Shown here one piece after another: positions 8,870 to 17,709 of a DNA stretch of 64,000 nt. This DNA comes from Stigmatella ashevillena (GTDB lineage: Bacteria > Myxococcota > Myxococcia > Myxococcales > Myxococcaceae). The notes beneath the pieces are model-generated. The model was not told the DNA's origin. It did not search any database and worked only from the letters and a program-made list of their open reading frames with translations. A program made the translations under genes and the position numbers. Position 1 is the stretch's first letter. Every line of letters begins with the position of its first letter. The stretch is from positions 930,001-994,000 of the forward strand of contig NZ_JAQNDM010000002.1 of assembly GCF_028368975.1 (NCBI RefSeq). Direction: 5' to 3'.

Positions 8870-11379
8870 GGAAGGGTCTCCGTGGCGGTGGCCTCGGTGG
8901 CCTCGGAGGAGGCAGCGCCTCCCAGGCCGTGAAGGGCCATCAGGCGATCACGCCACTCACGGGCCGTCGCCGCGCGAGGGCCGCCTGAGGCCAGGTAGCG
9001 GCGGTAGGACTCCACCGCCTCGGGAATGTCATTGCGGCGCTGGGCTTCGATTCCCAGGTTGAACGAGGCCATGGGCACCGAGGTCTCCAGCTTGTGCCAC
9101 ACGGCCACGGCGTCGGGGAACTTGCGCTTGCCGTAGTTCACGCACGCGAGGTTGTGCTGTAGCGCAGCGTCCTCCTGTGCTCCGGCCAGGGCGGCCTTGA
9201 AGGCCTTCTCGGCCAGCTTGAAGTTCCCCGTGGCATAGGCGCGCTCCCCTTCGAGCCGGTGGAGCGAGTTGGACAGCGAGGCAATCCACTTCGCCTGCCA
9301 GGACGAGGGCTTCTTCGACGCGGCGGCCAGCGCCTTGCGCGCGAAGGGCACCTGGCCCTTGCGGTAGAGGACGTAGGCCTCCGCCAGGAAGCGCGTGTTG
9401 GCATCCGCCCAGGCCGGTGTCGGCGTCAGCGCCCGCTTGAGCAGGGGCGTGGCCTCCGCGAAGCGGCCCTGCTCGGTCTGGACGAGGGCCTTGGTGAGCA
9501 GGGCCAGCTTGGCCAGCTCCGGCTGCTTGGCCAGGTTGAACTTCTCCGTCAGCTCGACGTCCTTGCGCGCGTTCTCCACGTCCGCCGACTCCAGGCGGGT
9601 CAGCGCGCGGCGCAGCAGCATCAGCGGCAGGTTGGCCTCGGCCAGTTGCCGGGCCGCCTTGGAGGGGCCGGGCTCGGAGAGGCGCTCCACGGCGTCGTCC
9701 ACGCGGCCCAGCTCCACCTCCGCGAGCGCCGCGCCCACGGACACATCGGCCAATTCCGACGGCTCCTCGGTGCGCTTCTCGGCCTGAACGAAGGCGCGCA
9801 GCGCGGCCTCGGCGTTCCCCTCGCCCAGGTGGGCGTAGCCCAGCAGCCAGTGCTCGCGCCAGGTGGCGCCCTCCAAGGTCACGCCCTGCTCCAGCACCGG
9901 GCGGGCCTGCGCGAAGGCCCGCTGCTCCAGCAGCGCCGCGCCCAGCCGGCGGGCCATGGCCGCGCTGCGCTCGAGATCATACGCCCGGCGCAGATCCCTC
10001 ACCGCGTCATCCAGCCGGTTGCTGTCCGCGCGGCCACGGGCCCGGTGCGCCAACGACTGGGCCAGCCACTGCTGCGCCCCCGGGTGATTGGGCTCGACCC
10101 GGAGCGCGTTGGAGTAATCCTCGATGGCCTGATCCCACTGGCCGGTGGCGAAGTGGTCCGCCCCCAGCAGCACGTGGCCCAGGGCCTGCTGCGGGGCCAG
10201 CTCCACGAGGCGCCGGTGGACTTCCACCGCGCGCTGGAAGCGTCCCGCGCGGCGGTTGACGGAGCCGAGCGAAGCCCACAGCTCCAGGTTGCCCCCGTCG
10301 GTCTCCAGCGCGGCCTCGAGGTACTTGATGGCCTCCTCGTTGCGGCCCTGCGCCTGGAGCGCCTTGCCCACGGCGATCTGGGCGGCCACCACGCCCGGCG
10401 CCAACTCCAGCACCTTGCGGAACTCGGCCTCGGCCTCCTTCGGCTGCTTCTGCGCGAGCCGCACGTCTCCGAGCAGCAGGTGCGCGGCCGGGGTGCCTTC
10501 CAGCTTCACCAGGGCCAGGGCCTGCTTCTCCGCGCCCGCCACGTTCCCAGAGCGCAGGAACATCCGGCCCAGGCGCTCCTTGGGCTCCTTGGCCTGAGGG
10601 AAGCGGTCCACGAGCCCCTCGACCAGCGTCAGGGCCTCCTCGTCACGGCCTTCCGCCTCCAGCACGGAGGCCAGACCCATCTGCGCGGTCACGGACTCGG
10701 GACGGCCCGCCTGCGCCTGCTGGAAGGCCGCGCGCGCGGCGGCCACGTCCTTGCGCATCAGGTGGCCCTGACCGATGAGCTCGTGAATCTGGAAGTCGTT
10801 GACCGCCAGCTTCGGGGGGCGCTGCGCCAGGTACCGCTGGAACTTGGCGATGGCCACATCCCCGCGCCGGCCATGCAGGTAGTAGGAGCCCAGGTAGTAG
10901 TTGACGATGAGGTGCTCGGGCGCGTTGTTCTCCGACACCTTCTCCAGCAGCGGCACCGCCTCCTGGAAACGGCGCAGCTTGAAGAGCGCCACGCCCAGCG
11001 GGAACGTCAGGGAGACGTCCTCGGGGTGGCTGGCGCTCACCTCGGGGAGCTTCGCGGCCACGCGGGCATAGTCCCCCAGGGCATTGGCCGTGGCACCGAG
11101 GCCCGCGGCCGCCGGCGCCGAGGTGGGATCCAAGGTCAACGCCTGCTCGAAGAGCTGGAGGGCCTTCCGGTTCTTCTCCTCCGCCTCCTTCTTGTTGCCC
11201 GCGGTGACGGCGGCGCTGGCCGACACCTGGGCGGTCTCCGCCTCCTTCACCAGGAGCTGGGACTCGGTGAGGGGGGGCGGACGGTACTGGGCAAAGGCCA
11301 CCGGGCCCGAGAACAGATGGACGAGGGCAAGCGCCGCGGCAAGGCGGCGCGCCGAGGGAGGTCTAGACATGCGGCTCAT
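8866..11379 (-). CDS. Exported TPR-repeat protein
   Basis: An 837-residue protein with an N-terminal signal (residues 1-30, ending AFAQ), then tetratricopeptide repeats over nearly the whole length. Many units show the W-LG-Y-A-P pattern, for example NRKALQLFEQALTLDPTSAPA and AIEDYSNALRVEPNHPGA. Such solenoids act as scaffolds for protein complexes, here on the outer face of the inner membrane or in the periplasm. The start at 11379 is followed by a second Met at codon 4; both keep the signal peptide. It sits 12 bases after the phosphatase gene and overlaps the PhnD-type gene by 4 bases, so these three are clearly one transcription unit. A scaffold between receptor, binding protein and membrane phosphatase is a reasonable inference. 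Confidence 0.85.
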   Translation of the reverse strand: MSRMSRPPSARRLAAALALVHLFSGPVAFAQYRPPPLTESQLLVKEAETAQVSASAAVTAGNKKEAEEKNRKALQLFEQALTLDPTSAPAAAGLGATANALGDYARVAAKLPEVSASHPEDVSLTFPLGVALFKLRRFQEAVPLLEKVSENNAPEHLIVNYYLGSYYLHGRRGDVAIAKFQRYLAQRPPKLAVNDFQIHELIGQGHLMRKDVAAARAAFQQAQAGRPESVTAQMGLASVLEAEGRDEEALTLVEGLVDRFPQAKEPKERLGRMFLRSGNVAGAEKQALALVKLEGTPAAHLLLGDVRLAQKQPKEAEAEFRKVLELAPGVVAAQIAVGKALQAQGRNEEAIKYLEAALETDGGNLELWASLGSVNRRAGRFQRAVEVHRRLVELAPQQALGHVLLGADHFATGQWDQAIEDYSNALRVEPNHPGAQQWLAQSLAHRARGRADSNRLDDAVRDLRRAYDLERSAAMARRLGAALLEQRAFAQARPVLEQGVTLEGATWREHWLLGYAHLGEGNAEAALRAFVQAEKRTEEPSELADVSVGAALAEVELGRVDDAVERLSEPGPSKAARQLAEANLPLMLLRRALTRLESADVENARKDVELTEKFNLAKQPELAKLALLTKALVQTEQGRFAEATPLLKRALTPTPAWADANTRFLAEAYVLYRKGQVPFARKALAAASKKPSSWQAKWIASLSNSLHRLEGERAYATGNFKLAEKAFKAALAGAQEDAALQHNLACVNYGKRKFPDAVAVWHKLETSVPMASFNLGIEAQRRNDIPEAVESYRRYLASGGPRAATAREWRDRLMALHGLGGAASSEATEATATETLP

Positions 11380-11391
11380 TCGGTTTCCAGG

Positions 11392-13194
11392 CTAGGAGGC
11401 AGTGCTGAATTCGGCGACGACGACGGTGATGTCATCGCGCTGGGGTTGACCCGCGCTGAAGGCGCGCACGTCCGCCAGGATGGCGTCGCGCAGGCCTTCG
11501 GCGGTGAGCTGGGCGTTGGTCTGAACGGCGGCACCCAAGCGCTGGGTGCCATACAGCTTGCCGGCCGCATCCCGCGCCTCGGTGAGCCCGTCCGTGTACC
11601 AGACGATGATATCGCCTGGGCGGAGCTGGGCCTGACGCGAGGAGTACTGAGAGGACACGGAGGCGCCCAACAGGGGACCGCGTGCCGGCAACGAGGCGAA
11701 CTGTCCGGACAAGCGGTTGTAGACGCACGCGGCCGGGTGGCCCCCCGCCGCGTAGTCGATGAGGCCCGTCTGCACATCGATGACGGCCAGGGCGCTGGAC
11801 ATCTGGTACTCGCCGCGGCCCAGGTGGGCCAGGGTGATGTTGAGCGCGCTGATGAGCACCTGGGAGTTGAGCTGATCCGGCTCGCGCATCGTCATGGCCG
11901 AGGCGAAACCGCTGGTCGCGCTGGTGGCCACCAACGCCGTGGAGAGCCCGTGGCCGGTGACATCGCCGACGCCAATCACGACGCGCTGCTCATCCAAGGG
12001 GGCGCGGAACCACCAGTCTCCACCGCACGCATCCGCGGTGACGACGAGGCCCGCCATGCGCATGGTGCCCATCTGGAAGGCCTCGCGGCCGGGCAGAAGC
12101 GTCTCCTGAACGGTGCGCGCCAGCGACACCTCGCGCTCCAGCTGCGCCTTGGAGCGAACATCTTCCAGGAGGACCTTGATGCGCTCGGCCATGTGGTTGA
12201 ACACGACGCTCAGGGTGCTCACCTCGCGGCCGGCCCCCGTGGCCTGACCCGCGCGGGCGTTGAGGTCACCGGCGGCCAGCTGCATCACCCGGCGCGTCAA
12301 CACGCCCAGGGGACGGGTGATGCGGCGGCTCTGGATGGCGGCGACCACACTGGCCAGCAGCACGAAGCCCAGGCCCAGAATCAAGGCGTTGCGCACCGTG
12401 GTCCGCAGCGCCTCGTCCTTGTTCTCCTTCAGCACCTGGAGTTGCCGCTGCAACTCATCGAGCGAGTAGCTGATGACGATGAGCCCCTTGCCACTCTGGG
12501 AGCCATAGTCGAGGGGCTCCTGGAACTCGAACACGGGCCGGTTCTTGAACACCGCGCCCTGCACGTTGCGCTCGGGCTTGCGGCCGCCCGAGGCCGTGCC
12601 CAGCTTCGCCTCCGGGTCCGAGTCGGCCACCAGCAGGCTGTCCGCGTCGAACATCTGCACACGGAGGATGTTGCGGTTGTCCGAGATGATGGCGCGCGCC
12701 ACATCGGTGAGGAAGGCGTAGTTGTTGTCGCGCAGGGAGGTGGCGGAGGTGAGCGCCAGGGTGTGGCTCACCGTCTGGCCCAGCTCGCGCGCGTGGCTCT
12801 GGGTCCGCTCCGTGAAGGTGGCGGAGGCCTCCTCGAATTGGGACGTGGTGGACACCGCCGAGAGCGCCGTCAGCAGGCCGACGATGACCAGCACGAGCGC
12901 GCCGGTGGTCAGCAGGAGGATCTGATCCAGCCGCATCCCCCGGATGGAGGCGACATCGGGCAGCTCTCCGGCCTCGAGCGGCGCGACGATGGTGCCGGTC
13001 ATCTCTCCGGCCACCGGCGCAGCCAGGGTGGTGCTGGTGAATTGGGCGTGCTGGTGAGTTCCCGTGCTCTCGTACCGGCCCGTATCTCTCGCAGAGCGGC
13101 CCGGAGAGGGGGTTTCCTCGGGAACAGGGGCAAGGCGTGTGTTCGTCTTCAAGGACCCACCTGGCTGCAGGCCGCGAGAGGGACGCGGACCCAT
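11392..13194 (-). CDS. Membrane sensor with HAMP and SpoIIE/RsbU-type PP2C phosphatase domain
   Basis: A 600-residue protein read from ATG 13194. Residues 1-86 are low-complexity; internal Met codons at 65 and 87 (the latter at 12936, just before the first membrane segment) are possible real starts. Membrane segments lie at about 91-112 and 268-288 with an extracytoplasmic sensor between them, followed by HAMP (about 289-340), a short coil and a PP2C/SpoIIE domain (about 380-600). Metal-binding motifs are visible: DACGGDWW, GDVTGHG and the C-terminal RDDITVVV. Enzymes of this family remove phosphate from Ser on STAS proteins. It is the first gene of the operon that ends with the STAS kinase, so those STAS domains are the obvious candidate substrate. 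Confidence 0.88.
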   Translation of the reverse strand: MGPRPSRGLQPGGSLKTNTRLAPVPEETPSPGRSARDTGRYESTGTHQHAQFTSTTLAAPVAGEMTGTIVAPLEAGELPDVASIRGMRLDQILLLTTGALVLVIVGLLTALSAVSTTSQFEEASATFTERTQSHARELGQTVSHTLALTSATSLRDNNYAFLTDVARAIISDNRNILRVQMFDADSLLVADSDPEAKLGTASGGRKPERNVQGAVFKNRPVFEFQEPLDYGSQSGKGLIVISYSLDELQRQLQVLKENKDEALRTTVRNALILGLGFVLLASVVAAIQSRRITRPLGVLTRRVMQLAAGDLNARAGQATGAGREVSTLSVVFNHMAERIKVLLEDVRSKAQLEREVSLARTVQETLLPGREAFQMGTMRMAGLVVTADACGGDWWFRAPLDEQRVVIGVGDVTGHGLSTALVATSATSGFASAMTMREPDQLNSQVLISALNITLAHLGRGEYQMSSALAVIDVQTGLIDYAAGGHPAACVYNRLSGQFASLPARGPLLGASVSSQYSSRQAQLRPGDIIVWYTDGLTEARDAAGKLYGTQRLGAAVQTNAQLTAEGLRDAILADVRAFSAGQPQRDDITVVVAEFSTAS

Positions 13195-13212
13195 CTGAAG
13201 AAAAGTTTGCGT

Positions 13213-13244
13213 GACTCTAGCGCACTTACGTGCAAGTGCGAGTC
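13213..13244. promoter_or_regulatory. Extended inverted repeat 19 bases upstream of the phosphatase gene
   Basis: CGCACTT (13221-13227) and AAGTGCG (13234-13240) are a perfect inverted repeat around a 6-base centre, and GACTC/GAGTC (13213-13217 and 13240-13244) extend the dyad outward. It may be an operator for the signalling operon, or in RNA a stem just ahead of the phosphatase start codon. Confidence 0.5.
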
Positions 13245-13488
13245 CCCGGGCTTTCCAGGCTCATCGGACTCAGGCAACCCCTCTGGCGCGGGCCTGTTGT
13301 CTCACGGAAACGTCACATATCCCGGGCATGTCTCGCGACACGTGTGATCAGGCCTGCCTGCTTTCCGGGCAAGCACCCGGGACGCGCCAGGGGGGGCTTG
13401 CCAGGGGGGGGTTTGACGGGGATCCGGCCGTTGCCGCAATGCGCCACCGGCCTTCGTCCTTCCAAAAACATCTCCGCGCGCGACGCGC

Positions 13489-13519
13489 TTGAGTGCACGG
13501 GGGCCCTTTGGGGTATAGG
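13489..13519 (+). promoter_or_regulatory. Candidate sigma-70-like promoter for the E1 operon
   Basis: TTGAGT at 13489-13494 and TATAGG at 13514-13519 are separated by 19 bases, somewhat long. Transcription would start near 13526, leaving a short leader with AAGAGG (13537-13542) placed 6 bases before the GTG start. Confidence 0.35.
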
Positions 13520-13548
13520 AACCCTCTCCACCGCACAAGAGGCCGCGC

Positions 13549-14562
13549 GTGTCACGACCCCGCCTGCTCAATCGCGAAGATGCGTCCGCCCCGCTCACGC
13601 TCGATCGAGAGCTACTCGTCCGGATCCACGACCTGATGGTGAAGGCGCGTGTCCTCGAGGAGCGCCTCATCCAGATGTACAAACAGGGCCATGGGTTCTT
13701 CTGGATCGGCGGCCCGGGCGAAGAGGCGTTCAACGTCCCGCTCGGAATGTTGATCAAGAAGGGCCAGGGGCCAGAGTTCGACTACCTGCACGCGCACTAC
13801 CGGCAGTCGGCCACCCTGCTGGCGCTGGGCGAGGAGCCCATTGGGGCCCTGCGGCAGATGAAGAACACCGCCACGGACCCCTACTCGGGCGGGCGCAACT
13901 TCGCAGGCCACTTCTCCAAGAAGGCGTGGAACATCGCCCCGGTCTCCTCCCCCATCGAGGTGCAGTACGCCATCGCCCCGGGGACGGCCATGGCCCAGAA
14001 GCGGCACGGCGGCGATGGCATCACCATCGTCACCGGAGGAGACGCCGGCACGGCCGAGGGCGACTTCGCCTCCTGCCTCATCTGGAGCAGCCGCCCCGCC
14101 AACCCGCTGCCCATCCTCATCATCGTCACCAACAACCACTGGGGCATCTCCACCTCCTCGGAGGGCCAGCACGGCGAGACGCACATCGCCGACCGCGGAC
14201 GGGCCTTCAACATCCGCAGCAAGACCATCAACGGCAATGATCCCGCCGAGTCCTACCGGGAGCTGAAGGAGGCGATGGAGTACGTGCGCAAGGAGCGCAA
14301 GCCCTTCCTCCTGGAGGCCCGGGTGTCGCGCCTGTATGGCCACTCCTCTGCCTCCGGGGCCAACTTCGTGACCAACGAGGTGGACTGCCTCAAGGAGTTC
14401 GAGGCCCGGCTGGAGGGCGAAGGCACCCTCACCCGGCAACAGATGGATGCGCTGCGCCACGGCTACGCCGAGGAGCTCGCCGCCGCGGCGCGCCTGGTCC
14501 GGGACGAGCCCCTGCCCAGCGTCGATACCCTCTGGAACCACGTCTACGCGGAGAAGAAATAA
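13549..14562 (+). CDS. Branched-chain 2-oxoacid (or pyruvate) dehydrogenase E1 alpha subunit
   Basis: A 337-residue protein with a GTG start supported by AAGAGG 6 bases upstream. It has the thiamine-diphosphate motif of 2-oxoacid dehydrogenase E1 alpha: VTGGDAGTAEGDFASC, then about 25 residues to IVTNNHWGIS. The Ser-rich phospho-loop region RLYGHSSASG and the substrate-side HAHYRQSATLL are also typical. With E1 beta it decarboxylates the 2-oxoacid and passes the acyl group to E2 lipoate in the cytoplasm. The beta gene follows after 2 bases; E2 and E3 are not adjacent. Myxobacteria use such an enzyme (the esg locus of Myxococcus xanthus encodes E1 alpha and beta) to make iso-branched fatty acid primers, so a branched-chain substrate is likely but not proven from sequence. 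Confidence 0.88.
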   Translation: MSRPRLLNREDASAPLTLDRELLVRIHDLMVKARVLEERLIQMYKQGHGFFWIGGPGEEAFNVPLGMLIKKGQGPEFDYLHAHYRQSATLLALGEEPIGALRQMKNTATDPYSGGRNFAGHFSKKAWNIAPVSSPIEVQYAIAPGTAMAQKRHGGDGITIVTGGDAGTAEGDFASCLIWSSRPANPLPILIIVTNNHWGISTSSEGQHGETHIADRGRAFNIRSKTINGNDPAESYRELKEAMEYVRKERKPFLLEARVSRLYGHSSASGANFVTNEVDCLKEFEARLEGEGTLTRQQMDALRHGYAEELAAAARLVRDEPLPSVDTLWNHVYAEKK

Positions 14563-14564
14563 CC

Positions 14565-15620
14565 ATGGCCAACATGGCACAGGCCATCCGGATGGCCCTG
14601 CACTACGCCGAGGAGAACCTCGGTGTGATGGACATCTTCGGCGAGGACGTGGGGCCTCCGCTGGGCGGCGTCTTCACGGCCACCCAGGGCCTGAAGAACG
14701 TCTGGAACAGCCCGCTGGACGAGCGCGGCATCATCGGCACCGCCATTGGCCTGGCCATGGCGGGCCAGCGCCCGGTCGCGGAGATCCAGTTCGCCGACTA
14801 CATCTTCAACACCATCGACCTGCTGAAGCTCGCCGGGAACACCTGCTGGGCCAGCAACGGCGACTGGAACCTGCCCATGGTGGTGAAGACGCCCGTGGGC
14901 AGCGGCATCCGGGGCTCCCTCTACCACTCGCACTCGTTCGACGCGACGGCCACCCACATCCCAGGCTGGAAGATCGTCATCCCCTCCAACCCGCTGGATG
15001 CCTACGGGTTGATGATCTCCGCGTGCCAGGAGCTCAACCCCGTCATGTTCCTGGAGCCCAAGGCGCTCTTGCGCGTCAAGGGCGAGGAGCGCATCCCCGG
15101 CGAGCCGGACGATGACCGGCAGCTGTCGAAGATGATCGACGCGCCGCTGGGAGACCGCTCGGCCTGGAAGCCGCAGTGGCCCACGCTGGAGGCCTACGCG
15201 GTGCCCATCGGCCAGGGCAAGGTGGTGCGCGAGGGAGACCAGATGACGGTGGTCAGCTATGGCCGCACCCTGCCCCTGTGCGCGAAGGCCGCCGACACCC
15301 TGCGCGAGGAGGGAATCCGCGCGGAGGTCATCGACCTGCGCTCGCTGTGGCCCTACGACTGGGAGCTCATCCGCCGCTCCATCGAGAAGACGGGGCGCGT
15401 GCTGTTCGTGAACGAGGACACCGAGGTGACGAACTTCGGCGAGCACCTCGTGCGCCGCACCGTGGAGGAGCTGTTCTACAAGCTGCTGGCCCCTCCCCGG
15501 CTGCTGGCCGGCAAGTTCCTGCCCGGCATCGGCCTGGCCGACACGCTGGAGATGGCCTCCGTGCCGCAGCTGCCGGACATCCTCCAAGCCCTCCGAGCGC
15601 TCGCTTCCGAGCAGCCCTGA
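14565..15620 (+). CDS. Branched-chain 2-oxoacid (or pyruvate) dehydrogenase E1 beta subunit
   Basis: A 351-residue protein that starts 2 bases after the alpha-subunit stop. It has the transketolase pyrimidine-binding domain (about 5-190: GEDVGPPLGGVFTATQGL, then DERGIIGTAIGLAMAGQRPVAEIQFADYI, including the catalytic-helper Glu region). The transketolase C-terminal domain follows (about 205-335: MTVVSYGRTLPLC, then EVIDLRSLWPYDWE, a strongly conserved E1 beta motif). The length is slightly above the usual 325-340. It forms the alpha2beta2 E1 heterotetramer with the preceding gene product. A GC-rich hairpin just downstream marks the probable end of the two-gene operon. Confidence 0.9.
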   Translation: MANMAQAIRMALHYAEENLGVMDIFGEDVGPPLGGVFTATQGLKNVWNSPLDERGIIGTAIGLAMAGQRPVAEIQFADYIFNTIDLLKLAGNTCWASNGDWNLPMVVKTPVGSGIRGSLYHSHSFDATATHIPGWKIVIPSNPLDAYGLMISACQELNPVMFLEPKALLRVKGEERIPGEPDDDRQLSKMIDAPLGDRSAWKPQWPTLEAYAVPIGQGKVVREGDQMTVVSYGRTLPLCAKAADTLREEGIRAEVIDLRSLWPYDWELIRRSIEKTGRVLFVNEDTEVTNFGEHLVRRTVEELFYKLLAPPRLLAGKFLPGIGLADTLEMASVPQLPDILQALRALASEQP

Positions 15621-15646
15621 GCCTCCCAACCCCCCGTTTCCCATGA

Positions 15647-15678
15647 GGCCGCCGCTCCTGTTTGGAGGAGGGGCGGCC
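15647..15678 (+). terminator. Rho-independent-like terminator after the E1 operon
   Basis: GGCCGCC (15647-15653) pairs with GGCGGCC (15672-15678), and inside it CTCCT (15655-15659) pairs with AGGAG (15666-15670) around a 6-base loop. A short CTTTC tail follows. It lies 26 bases after the E1 beta stop and before the acetyltransferase start. Confidence 0.6.
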
Positions 15679-15701
15679 CTTTCGCTACACTCCGGGGCGA
15701 C

Positions 15702-16208
15702 ATGCCGCCGTCCACCGCCACCAGCCCGAGTTCGTCGCCCTCCCCCGCGACCGTTCCAGGATTCCGCATCCGCCGCGCTCGCCGGGGCGATGCCGAAGCC
15801 CTCGCCTCGCTCCTGCGCGAGCTGGGCTTCCCGGATGGTTCGGACACCCAGACGGTCCACTGGGTCACCAGCCACCCGGAGATTGAAATCTTCGTGGCGT
15901 GCGATGCCCAGGATCGCCCGGTGGGGATGATCAGCCTGTCCCACCGGCCGCAGCTGCGCCTCAAGGGGCGCATCGCCACGGTGGACGAGCTGGTGGTGAC
16001 CGAAGCGTGGCGCCGGCGCGGCGTCGGCCGGGCGCTGTTGCTGCACGCCATCGAGCGCACCCGCGTGCTGAGCGTGAAGCGCCTGGAGCTCGCGGCGCGC
16101 TGCGCCCAAGCCCAGGGCGATGGCTTGGCGCGCTTCTACCAAGCATGCGGCTTCGTCGAGGACTGCGTGGTGTTCCACCACGGGGGCCTGGAAGGCCAGC
16201 GCCCCTAG
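15702..16208 (+). CDS. GNAT-family N-acetyltransferase
   Basis: A 168-residue protein. After a 20-residue Ser/Thr/Pro lead, a GNAT domain starts at FRIRRARRGDAEALASLLRELGF. The acetyl-CoA binding motif A is VDELVVTEAWRRRGVGRALL (Arg/Gln-x-x-Gly-x-Gly/Ala type), followed by the RFYQACGF motif B that closes the cofactor site. These enzymes move acetyl from acetyl-CoA to an amine; the substrate cannot be told here. The Ser/Pro-rich lead may not be translated, and an internal start is possible. The last 4 bases overlap the tail of the oppositely oriented PilZ gene. Confidence 0.85.
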   Translation: MPPSTATSPSSSPSPATVPGFRIRRARRGDAEALASLLRELGFPDGSDTQTVHWVTSHPEIEIFVACDAQDRPVGMISLSHRPQLRLKGRIATVDELVVTEAWRRRGVGRALLLHAIERTRVLSVKRLELAARCAQAQGDGLARFYQACGFVEDCVVFHHGGLEGQRP

Positions 16209-16567
16209 CGCTTGATGTTCTGCACGACGCGTTGGAGCCGGAGGCGATCGCCTTCGCTCACGTCCGTGAAGCGCACACCGATGGCCTCTTCCTCGTCGCG
16301 CACCCAGGCGACGACGCCCTGAAGCTGGAAGGCCTCCCCATCAATGAGCATCTCCACGCTGACCGGCGAGCCCACGTCGTAGGCCTTCTGCGTGCGCAGG
16401 CACAGCCCCCCCGCCGAGATGTTCAGGGAGTAGGCCCGCAGGGCCTTGGCCGCGTCCTTCGTCTGAGCGAACCGGACCTCGAACCGCGCGGGGATCCGCT
16501 CCTCGGCCCGACGGTTCCGAAAATCGTCATCGTCCAAGTCGGGGGCATCAACGAGATCGGTGTTCAT
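16205..16567 (-). CDS. PilZ-domain protein
   Basis: The frame is open from 16633, but ATG 16567 (MNTDLVDAPDLDDDD) begins a better product of 120 residues with GGGAG upstream. It is a single PilZ domain: RRAEERIPARFEVRF supplies the Arg-rich RxxxR element, and LNISAGGLCLRT the D/N-x-S-x-x-G element, the two motifs that bind cyclic di-GMP in this family. The residue before the S-x-x-G is Asn rather than Asp. Myxobacteria encode many stand-alone PilZ proteins of this size, some of which do not bind the nucleotide. It is transcribed alone and meets the acetyltransferase gene tail to tail. Confidence 0.85.
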   Translation of the reverse strand: MNTDLVDAPDLDDDDFRNRRAEERIPARFEVRFAQTKDAAKALRAYSLNISAGGLCLRTQKAYDVGSPVSVEMLIDGEAFQLQGVVAWVRDEEEAIGVRFTDVSEGDRLRLQRVVQNIKR

Positions 16568-16757
16568 ACGGGCCGGACACTCCCAGGCAAAAGCGCTTCG
16601 AATCAAACAGCCCGCGCGGCGACTGTGCTGCACCGGGCCTCTTCTCGCCTCATGGACGAGCGCAAGTGTCGGCTGTCTTCCAGCCCGGGTTCAAGAGCCC
16701 CCTGACAAGAGCCGCATCGTGTAAGCCCGCCGGGTTCTTTTTTGGGAGGCAGCTTCG

Positions 16758-17624
16758 ATGCGCGCGCACCCGATTTTGCTGTGGAGCGCCCTCGTCGTGG
16801 GGGTGGTGGGGGGGAGCTTGAGCTGTGACGGAGATTCCGGACCGGGCAGCCCGGACGCAGGCCCCGATGGCGGAACCGGAGATGCCGGGGACGCGGGGCC
16901 AGACGGGGGCGACCCCTCGCACTTCACCTGTGATGTACCTCGACAACTTGGATGTAATCCGAACGAAGGGTGTTTCTTCTACCGGCTGGAGGAAGGCCCG
17001 GGCAGCCAGTGCCTTGCGGGGGCGTGTGATCCGGTGCTCCAGAACTGTCCCGCCGGACAGCGCTGCACCTACCTGCGCACGGCCGGTCAGACCGAGCGGG
17101 CCTGCGTGGAGGAAGGCACCGCGGACGAGGGAAATCCCTGCCAGCTGAGTGGTCCGTCCGAGGGCCTGGGAACCGACAACTGCAAGAAGGGCCTGTTCTG
17201 CACGGACACCTCCCGTGAGGACGGGGGCACCTCCTTCCAGTGCGTGCGGTTCTGCCACGACGCGGCCCAGTGTGGCGCCTCGCGCCAGTGCAACGAGGTG
17301 CTCTGGCTCAATGGAACGGTGGAGCTGCCGCTGGTCTGCGGCAGCGAGGCCAAGGAGTGCGATCTGCTCGCCCAGAACTGTGAAAGCCCCCTGGGCTGCT
17401 ACCCCACCACGGGCAAGCCTCTGTGCACGAGCCAGGGAGGACGGGGCGAGGGCGCCCGTTGCGAATTCTCCAACCAGTGCGCATCTGGCAGTGCCTGTGT
17501 CCGCACCGGCGAAGGGCTGACGTGCCGCCCGCTCTGCCGGCTGCCCAACGGCCAGCCATCGTGTGCCCAGGGGAGCTGCCAGCCCCTCCAAGGGCATCCG
17601 GACGTAGGTGCCTGCGTTCCCTAG
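16758..17624 (+). CDS. Cysteine-rich exported protein, probable lipoprotein
   Basis: A 288-residue protein. The N-terminus is a signal peptide (MRAHPILLWSALVVGVVGG) followed by SLSC, which could be a lipidation Cys although -3 is Ser rather than Leu. A Gly/Asp/Pro low-complexity linker (about 25-52) is followed by roughly 24 cysteines in a repeated CxxxxxCxxG pattern, a disulfide-rich outer-surface type common in myxobacteria. I do not recognise a specific family or function. It is monocistronic, and the next gene starts 86 bases downstream. Confidence 0.7.
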   Translation: MRAHPILLWSALVVGVVGGSLSCDGDSGPGSPDAGPDGGTGDAGDAGPDGGDPSHFTCDVPRQLGCNPNEGCFFYRLEEGPGSQCLAGACDPVLQNCPAGQRCTYLRTAGQTERACVEEGTADEGNPCQLSGPSEGLGTDNCKKGLFCTDTSREDGGTSFQCVRFCHDAAQCGASRQCNEVLWLNGTVELPLVCGSEAKECDLLAQNCESPLGCYPTTGKPLCTSQGGRGEGARCEFSNQCASGSACVRTGEGLTCRPLCRLPNGQPSCAQGSCQPLQGHPDVGACVP

Positions 17625-17709
17625 AACGCGGTAGCTCGTTCTTGAGGAGCGCTCGCCGAACGGGGTCAGGATGTCTAGGTTGCCGCCAAGGTGGAAGGGG
17701 AGGGGTAGG

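Larger units (their letters stand above)
13195..13548. other. 354-base divergent regulatory region
   Basis: This gap separates the leftward signalling operon from the rightward dehydrogenase operon. It contains the large inverted repeat at 13213-13244 and a candidate promoter for the dehydrogenase at 13489-13519. The middle is G-rich (a run of seven G lies near 13410) and holds no plausible coding frame. Confidence 0.6.

Noticed and set aside
9259-13347. A 1362-codon open frame on the plus strand
   Set aside because: It runs antisense to the TPR and phosphatase genes, and its product is a low-complexity Arg/Gly/Leu/His mix. Long antisense frames are expected at this GC content.
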